The notes under the pieces: generated by a model
What the model saw: the letters and a program-made list of their open reading frames with translations, nothing else
Databases searched by the model: none
Told to the model about the DNA's origin: nothing
Shown: positions 15,376-24,435 of the stretch, piece by piece
Layout: the number at the start of each line of letters is the position of its first letter
Position numbering within the stretch: the first letter of the stretch is position 1
Made by a program: the position numbers and the translations under genes
Virus record (IMG/VR): IMGVR_UViG_3300031974_000249
Location: 1 to 29,846 of that record
DNA: 29,846 nt
Reading direction: 5' to 3' (one strand)
Source: a virus

Positions 15376-18300
15376 GTGGTTGAACAACTTGAAATACGAT
15401 CAGACAACGAGAGTGAGATTCTATCTTATGAAGATGCTTTTCCCTCTGAGTTAAAGGCTGATGTGCCAAACGTAGCTTCTCCTACGCAAGAAGATGAAAT
15501 ATTCTATTATACTGGGAGACAGGACTTAGATGCAAACTCAGCTAAATCTCATGTTAGTCTTACTTCTTCTCCTCTTACAAAGTATGTAGATAGGATTCTA
15601 GAACAAAGAACACAAACTGCAGAAGAGATTGAGACTAACTACAACAACATTGAGATAAAACAAAAAGACTTTCTAAGCAACCCTCAGTTCTACTATGAAC
15701 AAGCCATTGCTCAAGGCGATGACTCTGTTGATCCTGTTGATTTAAGGATAGGAATATCTCAGCTTATCGTTCAAGACATTCTTAAAGAATACGAAGAGCA
15801 AGAAGAAACAGGTATCATAGATCGTGGTTTAGACTTCGGTGCTTTCTTGCTACGAGATATAACTATAGGTATTCCAGAGAACTTAACTAAGAGATCAGAA
15901 AGAATTGGTGCTGAGTTTTTATTTAAAGCTACTGATCCTAACTCTGATCTTAATGAGTTTGCTAAGTGGGCTAAGAACGAGATCGACAGTATTATGTCTG
16001 AAGGTCTTCGAGAGAACAATGCAAACACACTAGCTTGGTTGAAAAGCTCTGCATTGAACTACGGATATGATCCTTCGGCTGACTTTATTAAGTATATGGC
16101 TGTCCTTGACTTGTTTGGTTTAGGTTCTGTAGGTAAAGCAGGATTAAAAACTGTTATTAAAACATCTAAACCTAGAAGTATTGTAGGTAAGATTTCAAGT
16201 GAGGTTTCACCTGAAGAGGCAGCTGACGTTGCTGCAGATATTTCTAAGAACAGATTAGACCCTGCAGTTCATGCAGATGCAGGACCATCTTCTATAAACC
16301 TACACCCACCTACAGTTCCTGTAGCAGAGGGGCGTTACGCTCGTATCATGCAACAGAATAAACTTGCTCAAGAGTTCAAGAAAGTATACGAGTCAGGAGC
16401 AATGGGTAAGGCTCTAACTGAATCAGAGATAGCTCTCACTACTGCTAAGTTTGTTGATCGTTTTAAACATCGTGTAGGAAACCCTGTATATAACGCTCCA
16501 CCTGCAGTTGATACTGGGTTCGGTAACTACGTACTTACCATCGACTTCGGTAAAGCTGCTGATGGCAGTCTATATAAGCCATTGAAAAGTGGTGAAGCTC
16601 CTTCAGGTGTTAAGAGACTTGCAGAAAAAACAGGTGGTCAGGTTGTAAAGATCAATGATGAAGCAGGTGATCTGAAAGGCTACGCTGTTAGATTCCAAGA
16701 GAACCTAGATTTAAGTAAGGTTGCGAAAGATAAAGACTTTACACTAGACTACGATCCTGATCAGCTTCTACGTCTAGAACGTGGTATAGTTCGTAAGACT
16801 ATGGGTAGGGTGTTTGGTAATTTCCTTATGGGTTCTACTGCTTTACGTGGTGTAGAACGTTCTACAATACTAGCTAACTTAGGAAAAGACTCGCAAGCTG
16901 CAGTTAGAAATCTCGTAGAAAAAGAATACAAGAAAATAGACGCACTTGGTGTAGATGATTATCAGTTACTAGAAAGTATTACAACTGGTATTCGCGATGG
17001 TGCAGAAGCTTCAACTCGTGTATGGAAAACAGAGGGTGAGTTCTCTAATGCTTGGAAGTTAAGCACAGGATCACTACCAGATCAAAAGGTTATTGATGCT
17101 TATAACGCTACCGTAACTCTTTCAGATGCACACTACATTCTAGAGTCTAACAATCGTGTTCGTAGTTTTGTAGAAAAAGGCTACAAGACTCTAACTATGC
17201 CTAACGACTTCAAGATTCCTGCTAAAGTAGTTAGTAAAGATAAAGTAGGTGCAGATGATTTCGTAATAGACATTGCAAGTAATGCTCGTTTACGTAAAAC
17301 AGAACTAGATGAAGGATTCGATATATGGAAACTTCATGAAGAGTATGAGGGTGCACTATACGCAACACGTCCAAACAGAGTAGACGTAATAAACCCTGAA
17401 GACGTTATGGGCTACAATGCAGGTGGACCAAGGTTCAACCCCAAAGCTAATTACTTTGTAGTGATTGGTAATCTTAGTACTGGGCGCGTCAAGAGTCTTA
17501 TGACTACTTTCAGTAAAACAGATGCTGATATTGCAGTAGAACAGATTAATAATATCAGACAAGCTATCGTTGACGGTGCTGATGATATAGATGAAATAGT
17601 AAGAAACAATGCTGATTGGAACGGTTCCTTAGATTCTTTAGAAGACTTTAACAGAGTAGTAAGAGAAAATGGATGGGACTTAGATGAATCGTTCGATATA
17701 TCTGTTAAAGCACGTAATCAGACTATTGAAGAGCTAGACCCTGAAGATGTCATGTATCGTGTACCTTTCAGTGAGTTTGTTAAGAATGATATGAGACGTA
17801 GCGATAGAGTTCTTCCTCAGTTTGGTGGTGGTAAGTCTTACAACATGGACCCTATGACTAGCGTTATGCAAGGTCTAGGTACTGCAGTAAACGAGTTCGC
17901 TACTAATGCCTACAACTTCAATGCTATGGCAGGATGGGTTAAGAAGTCTAAACCTGAGTGGCTACCTAAAGGATACTCCCCTGAAGACTACAGAGGTTTG
18001 TTTCTGAATGCTAAAGTAACAGGAACCGATCCTTTTGCTAGACGTATGCGTGAGCTACAGGCTCTTGAACGTAGGCGTATGGGTGTTAAAAGTGAGACAC
18101 ACCTATGGATGGAGAGTCTTGGGCAACAACTATCTGAGTACGTATTCGATGTATCAGGTAGACGAGTAGCTAAACAAGTTGGTGATCCTTCCAATGCCTT
18201 GTTGAATGTTGGATTTCAGACTGCATTTGGTTTCTTTAATGTAGCTCAGTCTTTTATTCAGGCTTCCCACGCCACAACTGTTATGGCTATATCACCTAGA

Positions 18301-19746
18301 CAGGGTATGCGTGGAGCAAGCATGACACTAGCTTTACGTAGTTTGTATCATCAATCAGGTGAGACTCTTGAACTAGGTGTAAAAAGAGCAGCTAAGTTCT
18401 ACGATATGGAGCCTGATGAAATAAAAGAAATCATGGAGTACGTAAGAACTTCAGGACGTTCATTCATAAACGGAGATGCAATAGAGCAAGGTACTGGTAT
18501 TTCTTGGGGTATATCTGGATACAACGGTCAATCTTTAAAACCTAGTGCAATTCGTAAAGCCTATCTAGGAAGTAAGAAAACATTATCTAAAGGTCTAGCT
18601 GTAGGTCTTTATCCATTCCAAGCAGGTGAATACCTTGGACGTTTGACAGGAACATACACAGCGATACTTGAATTTAAGGCTGCTAATCCAGGAGTAAAGC
18701 TTGCTTCTGAAAGAGCACGAACAGCGATAACAAGACGTGACCATGATCTTACGTTCAATATGACGAACACAGGAAGACCCATGATTCAAAGTGGGGTTAT
18801 GAGAGTTCCTACTCAGTGGTTGTCTCACTCGTTTCGTGCAATGGAAGAAATCTTTGTAGGACGTAATTTCACTAGATTAGAACGTGCTAGAATGGCTACA
18901 GTTCTAGTTCCTATGTACGGAACTACAGGCTTTGGTTTATCTAGTGCTGCAGATATGATAGCAGACTACTACGAATTAGACCCTGAAGGTTTATCTTATA
19001 CCTTCTTGAAGTGGGGTCTTATCGATTGGGCAGGTGATGTCCTTATGCCTGATGTCGAAGGTAAAGAGGGTATAGGTCTTTCTAAAAGATTAGCTCCTGC
19101 AGGTGCTATTGTAGATACATACAGAAAGATTACACAAGGTCAGTTCTTAGAAGTTACTTTCGGTCCTTCTGGTGAGATAGCCAAGAGTGGTGCTGATGTC
19201 TTTATGAATGTTCTTGCAAACACTTACGATAGAAATGGTGTAGCTCTTACTAACGATGTGTTGGAATTACTAAGACAACCTTCAGGTCTAGACAACATTG
19301 CTAAAGCTATAGGAATACGTAACAACAATGAGTACATAAGTAAGTCTGGTAAAGTGCTTCCTGGAACTTATTCAACAAACGAGGCTATCCTACAACTGTT
19401 AGGTATAGGAAGTTTAAAAACTCAAGAGTTCTACGAAATACAAAGTAGAGTTTATAACGATGAAAGAAAGTTCGGTAAGTTCAGAAAAGAAATAAATAAG
19501 TATTCAGAAAGAGCTTATCGTTTGATAGAGTCTCCAGATTTATCAGATAAGCAACGTGGGTTTGATCTGTTAAACGAAGTCGATACTATGATTAAAACCA
19601 GTGGGTTTACCTACGAACAACAAAAGTCTTTATTTAACTCTGCTCTCAGAAGAGACACAGATTCTTTTATAAGAACATACAAAACATTATTAAGACACGA
19701 CAGAGACTTTCTTGCTAAGAGACTTGAGTCGAATGTACGTAAATAA
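15376..19746 (+). CDS. Large internal virion (ejection) protein, 1456 residues
   Basis: The longest gene, started by GTG at 15376 behind TTAGGG. Its size and position between the gp14-like and the GH19-containing protein match the large ejected core proteins of T7-like phages (gp15/gp16), which form a conduit through the periplasm and inner membrane. N-terminal 150 residues are acidic and helical; a stretch near 242-262 (MAVLDLFGLGSVGKAGLKTV) and the region near 940-975 (NVGFQTAFGFFNVAQSFIQA) are amphipathic or hydrophobic; near 1180-1200 ATVLVPMYGTTGFGLSSAA is another hydrophobic helix candidate. No lytic transglycosylase motif is visible here; the wall-cutting function seems to sit on the next protein. 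No frameshift or internal stop is seen. Confidence 0.82.
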   Translation: MVEQLEIRSDNESEILSYEDAFPSELKADVPNVASPTQEDEIFYYTGRQDLDANSAKSHVSLTSSPLTKYVDRILEQRTQTAEEIETNYNNIEIKQKDFLSNPQFYYEQAIAQGDDSVDPVDLRIGISQLIVQDILKEYEEQEETGIIDRGLDFGAFLLRDITIGIPENLTKRSERIGAEFLFKATDPNSDLNEFAKWAKNEIDSIMSEGLRENNANTLAWLKSSALNYGYDPSADFIKYMAVLDLFGLGSVGKAGLKTVIKTSKPRSIVGKISSEVSPEEAADVAADISKNRLDPAVHADAGPSSINLHPPTVPVAEGRYARIMQQNKLAQEFKKVYESGAMGKALTESEIALTTAKFVDRFKHRVGNPVYNAPPAVDTGFGNYVLTIDFGKAADGSLYKPLKSGEAPSGVKRLAEKTGGQVVKINDEAGDLKGYAVRFQENLDLSKVAKDKDFTLDYDPDQLLRLERGIVRKTMGRVFGNFLMGSTALRGVERSTILANLGKDSQAAVRNLVEKEYKKIDALGVDDYQLLESITTGIRDGAEASTRVWKTEGEFSNAWKLSTGSLPDQKVIDAYNATVTLSDAHYILESNNRVRSFVEKGYKTLTMPNDFKIPAKVVSKDKVGADDFVIDIASNARLRKTELDEGFDIWKLHEEYEGALYATRPNRVDVINPEDVMGYNAGGPRFNPKANYFVVIGNLSTGRVKSLMTTFSKTDADIAVEQINNIRQAIVDGADDIDEIVRNNADWNGSLDSLEDFNRVVRENGWDLDESFDISVKARNQTIEELDPEDVMYRVPFSEFVKNDMRRSDRVLPQFGGGKSYNMDPMTSVMQGLGTAVNEFATNAYNFNAMAGWVKKSKPEWLPKGYSPEDYRGLFLNAKVTGTDPFARRMRELQALERRRMGVKSETHLWMESLGQQLSEYVFDVSGRRVAKQVGDPSNALLNVGFQTAFGFFNVAQSFIQASHATTVMAISPRQGMRGASMTLALRSLYHQSGETLELGVKRAAKFYDMEPDEIKEIMEYVRTSGRSFINGDAIEQGTGISWGISGYNGQSLKPSAIRKAYLGSKKTLSKGLAVGLYPFQAGEYLGRLTGTYTAILEFKAANPGVKLASERARTAITRRDHDLTFNMTNTGRPMIQSGVMRVPTQWLSHSFRAMEEIFVGRNFTRLERARMATVLVPMYGTTGFGLSSAADMIADYYELDPEGLSYTFLKWGLIDWAGDVLMPDVEGKEGIGLSKRLAPAGAIVDTYRKITQGQFLEVTFGPSGEIAKSGADVFMNVLANTYDRNGVALTNDVLELLRQPSGLDNIAKAIGIRNNNEYISKSGKVLPGTYSTNEAILQLLGIGSLKTQEFYEIQSRVYNDERKFGKFRKEINKYSERAYRLIESPDLSDKQRGFDLLNEVDTMIKTSGFTYEQQKSLFNSALRRDTDSFIRTYKTLLRHDRDFLAKRLESNVRK

Positions 19747-19762
19747 AACGAAAGGTAGCTAA

Positions 19763-22615
19763 ATGGCTCAAGATATGTACGCACCTAAATCAGCTTTTAA
19801 CATAGGCTACGAACAACCTTTAGAAGCTGTTGAGGATAGAACTGAACAGATAAGTACTGACTTTCAAAGGATGGCTTTACGTTCAGAAGCTAAAGCTATT
19901 AACACCGAAGCAACTGTTCAGAGGGCTGACTTTGCTAGAAAAGAAGCTATGCTGAATATATTCTCTTCTGGTATAAGTGCTTTTGATAGTGTTCTATCGG
20001 CTAATAAAGCTAAACGTCAAGATAACTTAGCTAAAAACTTTCTTAGTGAACTTGATGCTATAGAACAAGCTAGGGAATCAGGTGAAGTGTCTGAACTTAA
20101 AATTCAATCAATGGAAGGTGATCTTGTTAGGTCTGCTCTTGTATCTAACCTTGACTTCGATAAAATTAAAACAGAGATAGAACTTATTACAGATAGACCT
20201 ATATCAATGTTAGGTAAGTCTCCTGAACAGTATGCAGATTCAATGATGAGAAACGATCCTAAGTATATGATATATACGAATGCTTCGCGTCTTTTGAATG
20301 AAGGGTTTTCAGAACAGCAGCACGAAGAGTTTGCTTTTGATCAGATTCAAATGCAACAAAAGAATGTAGCTATATCTGACATGGCTGCTTCTAGACGTAA
20401 AGCAGATGAGGCTATTACTTTTAATCAGTTTAAAGCAGAAGATCAACCTGTAATAGATGATAGGTTTGATACTTTAGTTAGTAGTTTTATAGCAGGTACT
20501 GAAAGGTCTTCTGGTATTATAAACAGAGAGCAAGTGCGTAGCATAAAGCAAGCTATTCAAGCAGAGTACACTAATCTGTTAAGCTATAAAGCAGTATCAG
20601 GAATAAACAGTGATGACTTTCAACCTTTCCTAGATAGGGTAAAAGGTTTAGAAGATACTGTTGACACTATACTTGCCTCAACTAAAGCTGATGTATACTG
20701 GGAAGACTTTAAATCTGTTATATCAGCTCATGCTAAGAATGGTGGTGATCCTAAAGATATGTTAGTAGCTATGGCAACAGGTGATACCCCAACTCTTGCT
20801 CAAGCTCTAGGACTTGGTGATATAAGTGAACGTCTTAATGATCTTGTGAACTCAGATGCAGTTAAGAAATACTACGAACCTATATCTTCAGGACAAACTC
20901 TCACAGATATACAATCAAACTCTGATGATATAGTAAACCCTAACTCTGTACTTGATATTGATAGTCTTCCAGAGGAGTTCGTTCAAGAAACTATGACTCC
21001 AGGAGATAGGTCAGGTGCTTCTAATAAAGAAAAAACTAAAGCTAACTACAATAATGGTCTTTTGTATATAGAAAACGTAGACATCAATAAACTACAAGAA
21101 GAAAACTTCCAAAAGCAGTTTATAACAGGAGCTACAAACTTAATACGTTCATTGAGTACCTCTGATGTAGCAGGTAGTAAAGAAAGAATTTCAGAAGCTA
21201 TTGTTTCTACAGACATGCTCAACAAACTAAACAGACTAGAGTCCTATAACAAAACAGCTGCAGATACTATTCGAATTGGTGTACGTAGTCAGCTATCTCA
21301 TCAGAGAATAGTAAACTCGAAGTACCTAGACAACATAGAAAATGGAGCAGGAAGATTATCTGGCTATAGTATTACTATGACATGGGATGAAGGAGAAAAG
21401 GTTTACTACATAAATCCTGCAGATAGACCCGATCAGGACAAAAAGGGTGGTATTGTACGTCATTTAACAGAGCTTGATTCTGGATACGTCAGAAATAACT
21501 ACGTAGAAGGTAAAGGTCTAAGAGCAGACCCTCAACAGTCTAGATACTTCAGAGGTGGTGTGATAGAAAAGGCTCTAAATGCTCGTAGTTCTATTGAGTT
21601 TATTGATAAACAGTTTAAACTATTTGAGAAAGCTGATGTAGAAGTTCCTGAACCTATTTCTAGTGTGAGGGACATAACACCTTTAGGAGAAAGCAGAGTT
21701 AATTTACTAAACAACGATGAGATTTTTAAAGTTGTTAGTGATGCTTTAGATGCAGCTGATACTAGTGCTAATACAGGAATGTTATCTGATGCGGCTGTAA
21801 AACAAGAGGTAGCTAAACTATTAGGATTGACAACAAATGAGACTACTACTGATACTGCTGTTGATGATGACGCTGATGAGGTGCAGCCTGACAGTGGAAA
21901 AGAACCTACACCAGTAAGAGATATAACACCTTTAGGTGAGGGTGCTCGTGATATAGAAGCTGAAGAATATGCAGAAGACATGTTTAAAGTATCAGGAACA
22001 AGGGTAACACCTGATATAGATAAAGTAAAAGACTTTGCTAGAGACACCTATAAAAATCCTGTACAAGCTGCAGCTTTTGTAGCTACTGTAGAGGCTGAAT
22101 CTGGTACTGGTTTAGTAGAAAAAGATTACTCTAAAAAACGTGCTATTGAAGTCTTTGTTGATCGTAATAGAAAAGATGATGGTACGTTAAGCCAAACAAT
22201 GCAAAAACGTAAGGCAGCTATCGAAGCGTTACCTGATAACCACACAGGTGATGATATATTTGATATAGTTTATGAAGGACGTTTAGGAAATAGAACTGGA
22301 ACCAATGATGGGTCTAGGTATAAGGGAAGAGGTCTTATTCAAATTACAGGAAGAGATACGTATAAAAAATTAGGAGAAAAGATAGGAGTAGACTTATTAA
22401 ATAATCCTGAGTTACTAGAAACAGATAAAAATATAATGCTACGTGCGACTATAGCTTATCTTCAGGATAAAGATTTCTCAACATCTGATCTAACAGAATC
22501 TAAGCTTGCGTCTATTATAGGACATAGTGACGATAATAATAACACAGTAGCCCAGACTAGATGGAATAGTACAAAGAAAGTGTATAAAGAAATGTTTGGT
22601 GAAGAGTTAGAGTAA
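19763..22615 (+). CDS. Internal virion protein with C-terminal GH19 (chitinase/endolysin-like) domain
   Basis: A 950-residue two-part protein. Residues 1 to about 620 are helical and charged and look like a virion core protein. A linker follows with the motif VRDITPLGE twice (at about 634 and 716). From about 750 to 950 comes a GH19-type glycoside hydrolase: AAFVATVEAESGTGLVEKDY with candidate catalytic Glu779, then YEGRLGNRTGTNDGSRYKG, then GRGLIQITGRDTYKKLGEKI, the hallmark of GH19 endolysins. Such enzymes cut peptidoglycan glycan chains. It begins after AAAGGTAGCT and shares the ejection operon. No free endolysin gene was found in the window, so the domain could serve DNA entry, lysis, or both. 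Confidence 0.88.
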   Translation: MAQDMYAPKSAFNIGYEQPLEAVEDRTEQISTDFQRMALRSEAKAINTEATVQRADFARKEAMLNIFSSGISAFDSVLSANKAKRQDNLAKNFLSELDAIEQARESGEVSELKIQSMEGDLVRSALVSNLDFDKIKTEIELITDRPISMLGKSPEQYADSMMRNDPKYMIYTNASRLLNEGFSEQQHEEFAFDQIQMQQKNVAISDMAASRRKADEAITFNQFKAEDQPVIDDRFDTLVSSFIAGTERSSGIINREQVRSIKQAIQAEYTNLLSYKAVSGINSDDFQPFLDRVKGLEDTVDTILASTKADVYWEDFKSVISAHAKNGGDPKDMLVAMATGDTPTLAQALGLGDISERLNDLVNSDAVKKYYEPISSGQTLTDIQSNSDDIVNPNSVLDIDSLPEEFVQETMTPGDRSGASNKEKTKANYNNGLLYIENVDINKLQEENFQKQFITGATNLIRSLSTSDVAGSKERISEAIVSTDMLNKLNRLESYNKTAADTIRIGVRSQLSHQRIVNSKYLDNIENGAGRLSGYSITMTWDEGEKVYYINPADRPDQDKKGGIVRHLTELDSGYVRNNYVEGKGLRADPQQSRYFRGGVIEKALNARSSIEFIDKQFKLFEKADVEVPEPISSVRDITPLGESRVNLLNNDEIFKVVSDALDAADTSANTGMLSDAAVKQEVAKLLGLTTNETTTDTAVDDDADEVQPDSGKEPTPVRDITPLGEGARDIEAEEYAEDMFKVSGTRVTPDIDKVKDFARDTYKNPVQAAAFVATVEAESGTGLVEKDYSKKRAIEVFVDRNRKDDGTLSQTMQKRKAAIEALPDNHTGDDIFDIVYEGRLGNRTGTNDGSRYKGRGLIQITGRDTYKKLGEKIGVDLLNNPELLETDKNIMLRATIAYLQDKDFSTSDLTESKLASIIGHSDDNNNTVAQTRWNSTKKVYKEMFGEELE

Positions 22616-22619
22616 GCTC

Positions 22620-22847
22620 ATGGAGATGATAGAGTTCATAACCCAGTGGTTAGCCGCACCTCTTGCGTTTGTTGTATGGTTTCTCTTTATGAAGTCAACA
22701 AAGAACGAGAGAGACATTGCAGTATTACAAGCACAGTATGAATCTAACAGACTAGCCTACGACAGAGAGATGAAAGAACTAAAAGAAACTGTCAAGGCAA
22801 TATTTACTAAACTAGACAGCATAGAGCAATCGTTAAGAGATAAGTAA
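22620..22847 (+). CDS. Small membrane-anchored coiled-coil protein (lysis cassette)
   Basis: A 75-residue protein with an N-terminal membrane helix (FITQWLAAPLAFVVWFLFMK, residues 6-25) followed by a charged coiled coil (NERDIAVLQAQYESNRLAYD and onward to the end). This layout could be a holin-like protein or an inner-membrane spanin subunit; I cannot decide from sequence. It starts four bases after the GH19 protein and its stop overlaps the next start by one base. Context: first gene of a run of membrane and export-related genes that looks like a lysis region. Confidence 0.72.
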   Translation: MEMIEFITQWLAAPLAFVVWFLFMKSTKNERDIAVLQAQYESNRLAYDREMKELKETVKAIFTKLDSIEQSLRDK

Positions 22848-23323
22848 TGGACCCAGTTTCTTGTGTAATGATGGCAACTGGTGCTTTCAAAGCACTAAAA
22901 GGCGCAATCGGTGCAGGTAAAGACTTGCAGGAAATGACAGGTCAGCTTGCCACTTGGGGTAAAGCTTTCTCTGACTTCACTAATCTAGAAGAACGAGAAA
23001 AGAATCCACCTTTTTGGAAGAAAACATTCAAAGGTAGTGACGAAGAGACTGCTATAGAAATATTCGCCAACAAGAAAAAGATGGAAGAAATGAGAAGGGA
23101 AATAAAAGAGCACATCACATGGCATTATGGTAAGTCTGCATGGGATGAGGTGCTACAGATTGAAGCATCGATGCGTAGACGTAGAAAAGAAGAACTTTAT
23201 AAGAAGCAGGAGAGAATAGATGCGATTATTAATTTCAGTATTGGTGGTGTTATGTTTGTCCTTGGGGGCGGCTTGCTACTATTGGTATTCTACTTCATCG
23301 GCAAACAGCAAGGTAGATGGTGA
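22847..23323 (+). CDS. Phage protein with C-terminal membrane helix
   Basis: A 158-residue protein. The N-terminus is small-residue rich (MDPVSCVMMATGAFKALKGA), the middle is strongly charged and probably a coiled coil (KKKMEEMRREIKEHITWHYG, then SMRRRRKEELYKKQERIDAI), and residues about 134-152 form a membrane helix (IGGVMFVLGGGLLLLVFYFI). I recall similar proteins near the lysis genes of aquatic phages but know no function. Starts on the last base of the preceding stop and its stop TGA overlaps the next ATG by one base. Topology suggests inner membrane anchoring with a cytoplasmic body. Confidence 0.75.
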   Translation: MDPVSCVMMATGAFKALKGAIGAGKDLQEMTGQLATWGKAFSDFTNLEEREKNPPFWKKTFKGSDEETAIEIFANKKKMEEMRREIKEHITWHYGKSAWDEVLQIEASMRRRRKEELYKKQERIDAIINFSIGGVMFVLGGGLLLLVFYFIGKQQGRW

Positions 23324-23496
23324 TGTGGTTCCTAGTGTGGATGCAGTTTCTAGTGGGAACGAATGAGTTCGAGTACTACCAAGTAGGTACTTACGGATCA
23401 GAAAAAGCCTGTAAAGAAGAGATGGTAAGAGCAAGAGTAATGGTAACGAACAGTAAGTCAGCGGTACATTGCTTTGAGGTTGATAGAAATAAATAA
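23323..23496 (+). CDS. 57-residue protein with hydrophobic N-terminus and two Cys, paralogue of a second copy
   Basis: The ATG overlaps the preceding TGA stop (TGATG). The product begins MWFLVWMQFLVGTNEFEYYQ, giving a short hydrophobic or signal-like N-terminus, followed by a hydrophilic part with YGSEKACKEEMVRARVM and a second Cys in VHCFEVDRNK. The same pattern (MW start, Y-x-x-x-x-AC, E-M, a second Cys about 20 residues later, then a short hydrophilic end) recurs in the gene at 24801-24992. The two Cys may form a disulfide after export. No known family; too short for the usual ORF cutoff. Confidence 0.66.
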   Translation: MWFLVWMQFLVGTNEFEYYQVGTYGSEKACKEEMVRARVMVTNSKSAVHCFEVDRNK

Positions 23497-23599
23497 CAGG
23501 TATATAGTTTACGATAAGAACGGTAAGGTAATAATAATTACTCGTAACAAAAACATTGCAAAACAGTACGCGAGAAAACATGGCACATACGATAGTTGA
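23480..23599 (+). CDS. Possible 39-residue protein with non-ATG start
   Basis: A frame open from a TTG at 23480 to TGA at 23597-23599 encodes a basic, plausible small domain: IEINNRYIVYDKNGKVIIIT followed by RNKNIAKQYARKHGTYDS. The strand-turn-strand-helix pattern looks protein-like, and this stretch would otherwise be the only gap (23497-23579) in a tightly packed region. It overlaps the previous gene by 17 bases and the holin-like gene by 20. Against it: no ATG or good ribosome binding site is present, so the start is uncertain and the call is tentative. Confidence 0.4.
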   Translation: MIEINNRYIVYDKNGKVIIITRNKNIAKQYARKHGTYDS

Positions 23600-23837
23600 T
23601 GATTGGAAAATTATACCAAGACTGATGATGGTAGCCGTGACCGTGTTGACCTATCAAGCTGTTCACTGGTACATGGCCTTACCTGATCCCACAATACAAC
23701 AATCAGGTCTAGTATCAGTTTGTATGGGTGCTCTGACAGGCTGTTTTGGCATATGGATGGGCAAAGAATCTAAGACAACGGTAACTCCAACGAGGGTAGT
23801 ACATGAAGAATCTTATAGTAAGTCTGCTACTAAGTAG
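23580..23837 (+). CDS. Probable holin (two membrane helices)
   Basis: An 85-residue protein with two predicted membrane helices, roughly residues 12-34 (PRLMMVAVTVLTYQAVHWYM) and 42-61 (SGLVSVCMGALTGCFGIWMG), a short loop between them, and a charged tail ending KSATK. Size, two helices and position in a lysis region fit class II holins, which open the inner membrane at the end of infection. I start at the ATG at 23580 (MAHTIVDDWKII) instead of an upstream in-frame start at 23556, because MAHTIVDDWK reads as a natural N-terminus. The lipoprotein gene starts inside its last 35 bases in another frame. Confidence 0.7.
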   Translation: MAHTIVDDWKIIPRLMMVAVTVLTYQAVHWYMALPDPTIQQSGLVSVCMGALTGCFGIWMGKESKTTVTPTRVVHEESYSKSATK

Positions 23838-24189
23838 TTTGTTGGCAGGTTGTATGTTAAATCCTATGAAACTTATAGGCGGTGGGGGTGGACCTAGTGT
23901 CAGTGCTAATGTGCAAGCAGGTAAGACAAACTCACAGACATTAGGTAGTTCTACAAACACAGATCAAGAAATAAACCTACAAACTTTACAAGGAAACTTA
24001 AATCAGAGTAACGATAGAAACAAAGTAAGTACAGATAATGTGGGAAATATAAATATAAATGAAATCCCACCTCTAGTTTTAATACTTTTAGTACTAGGTT
24101 GGTTAGCACCTAGCCCACAAGAAATAGGACGTGGGTTTCTTACTCTTATTGGATCATTTAGGAGAAGTAAAAATGGCCGCAAGACTTAA
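23803..24189 (+). CDS. Lipoprotein with C-terminal membrane segment, candidate unimolecular spanin
   Basis: A 128-residue protein with a lipoprotein signal: basic start, hydrophobic core and lipobox LLAG-C with Cys17. Met at +2 does not specify inner-membrane retention, so the outer membrane is the expected site. The mature part starts with Gly-rich residues (MKLIGGGGGPSVSANVQAG) and a long Asn/Gln/Thr-rich hydrophilic segment, then a hydrophobic helix at about 89-103 (PPLVLILLVLGWLAP) and a short basic tail. An outer-membrane lipid anchor plus a C-terminal inner-membrane helix is the layout of unimolecular spanins, which fuse inner and outer membranes at lysis. It overlaps the holin-like gene by 35 bases and the next gene by 17. 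Function inferred from topology. Confidence 0.72.
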   Translation: MKNLIVSLLLSSLLAGCMLNPMKLIGGGGGPSVSANVQAGKTNSQTLGSSTNTDQEINLQTLQGNLNQSNDRNKVSTDNVGNININEIPPLVLILLVLGWLAPSPQEIGRGFLTLIGSFRRSKNGRKT

Positions 24190-24424
24190 CAAGTCAAAGA
24201 TGAAGTGCAATAGCCCTAGAGCTACGCCTAATCATCCTAGTAAATCTCATGTAGTAAAGGCTTGTGTCAATGGAAAAGAAAAGATTATCAGGTTTGGTCA
24301 GAAAGGTGTCAGAGGAAGCCCTAAAGGTTCAGCTAGGAATAAGGCTTTTCGTGCAAGACATGCTAAGAATATTAAAAAGGGAAAAATGAGTGCAGCGTAT
24401 TGGGCTGCTAAAGTAAAATGGTAA
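24173..24424 (+). CDS. Small basic phage protein of unknown function
   Basis: An 83-residue basic protein. I place the start at 24173 (AGGAG nine bases before) rather than at 24131, because the internal ATG has the clear ribosome binding site. The sequence has MKCNSPRATPNHPSKSHVVK, then ACVNGKEKIIRFGQKGVRGS, then FRARHAKNIKKGKMSAAYWA and ends AKVKW. I recognise this pattern from several aquatic phage genomes but know no assigned function. Two Cys at positions 11 and 29 with His between could hint at a metal site, not enough to claim. It is the first of four small Lys/Arg-rich proteins up to 25614, and the only one with KVKW end. Confidence 0.78.
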   Translation: MAARLNKSKMKCNSPRATPNHPSKSHVVKACVNGKEKIIRFGQKGVRGSPKGSARNKAFRARHAKNIKKGKMSAAYWAAKVKW

Positions 24425-24435
24425 AGGATAATAAA

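Noticed and set aside
21532-22047. 171-residue open frame on the minus strand
   Set aside because: Ser/Val/Leu-rich shadow of the linker and GH19 gene on the plus strand; no ribosome binding site and opposite to the operon.
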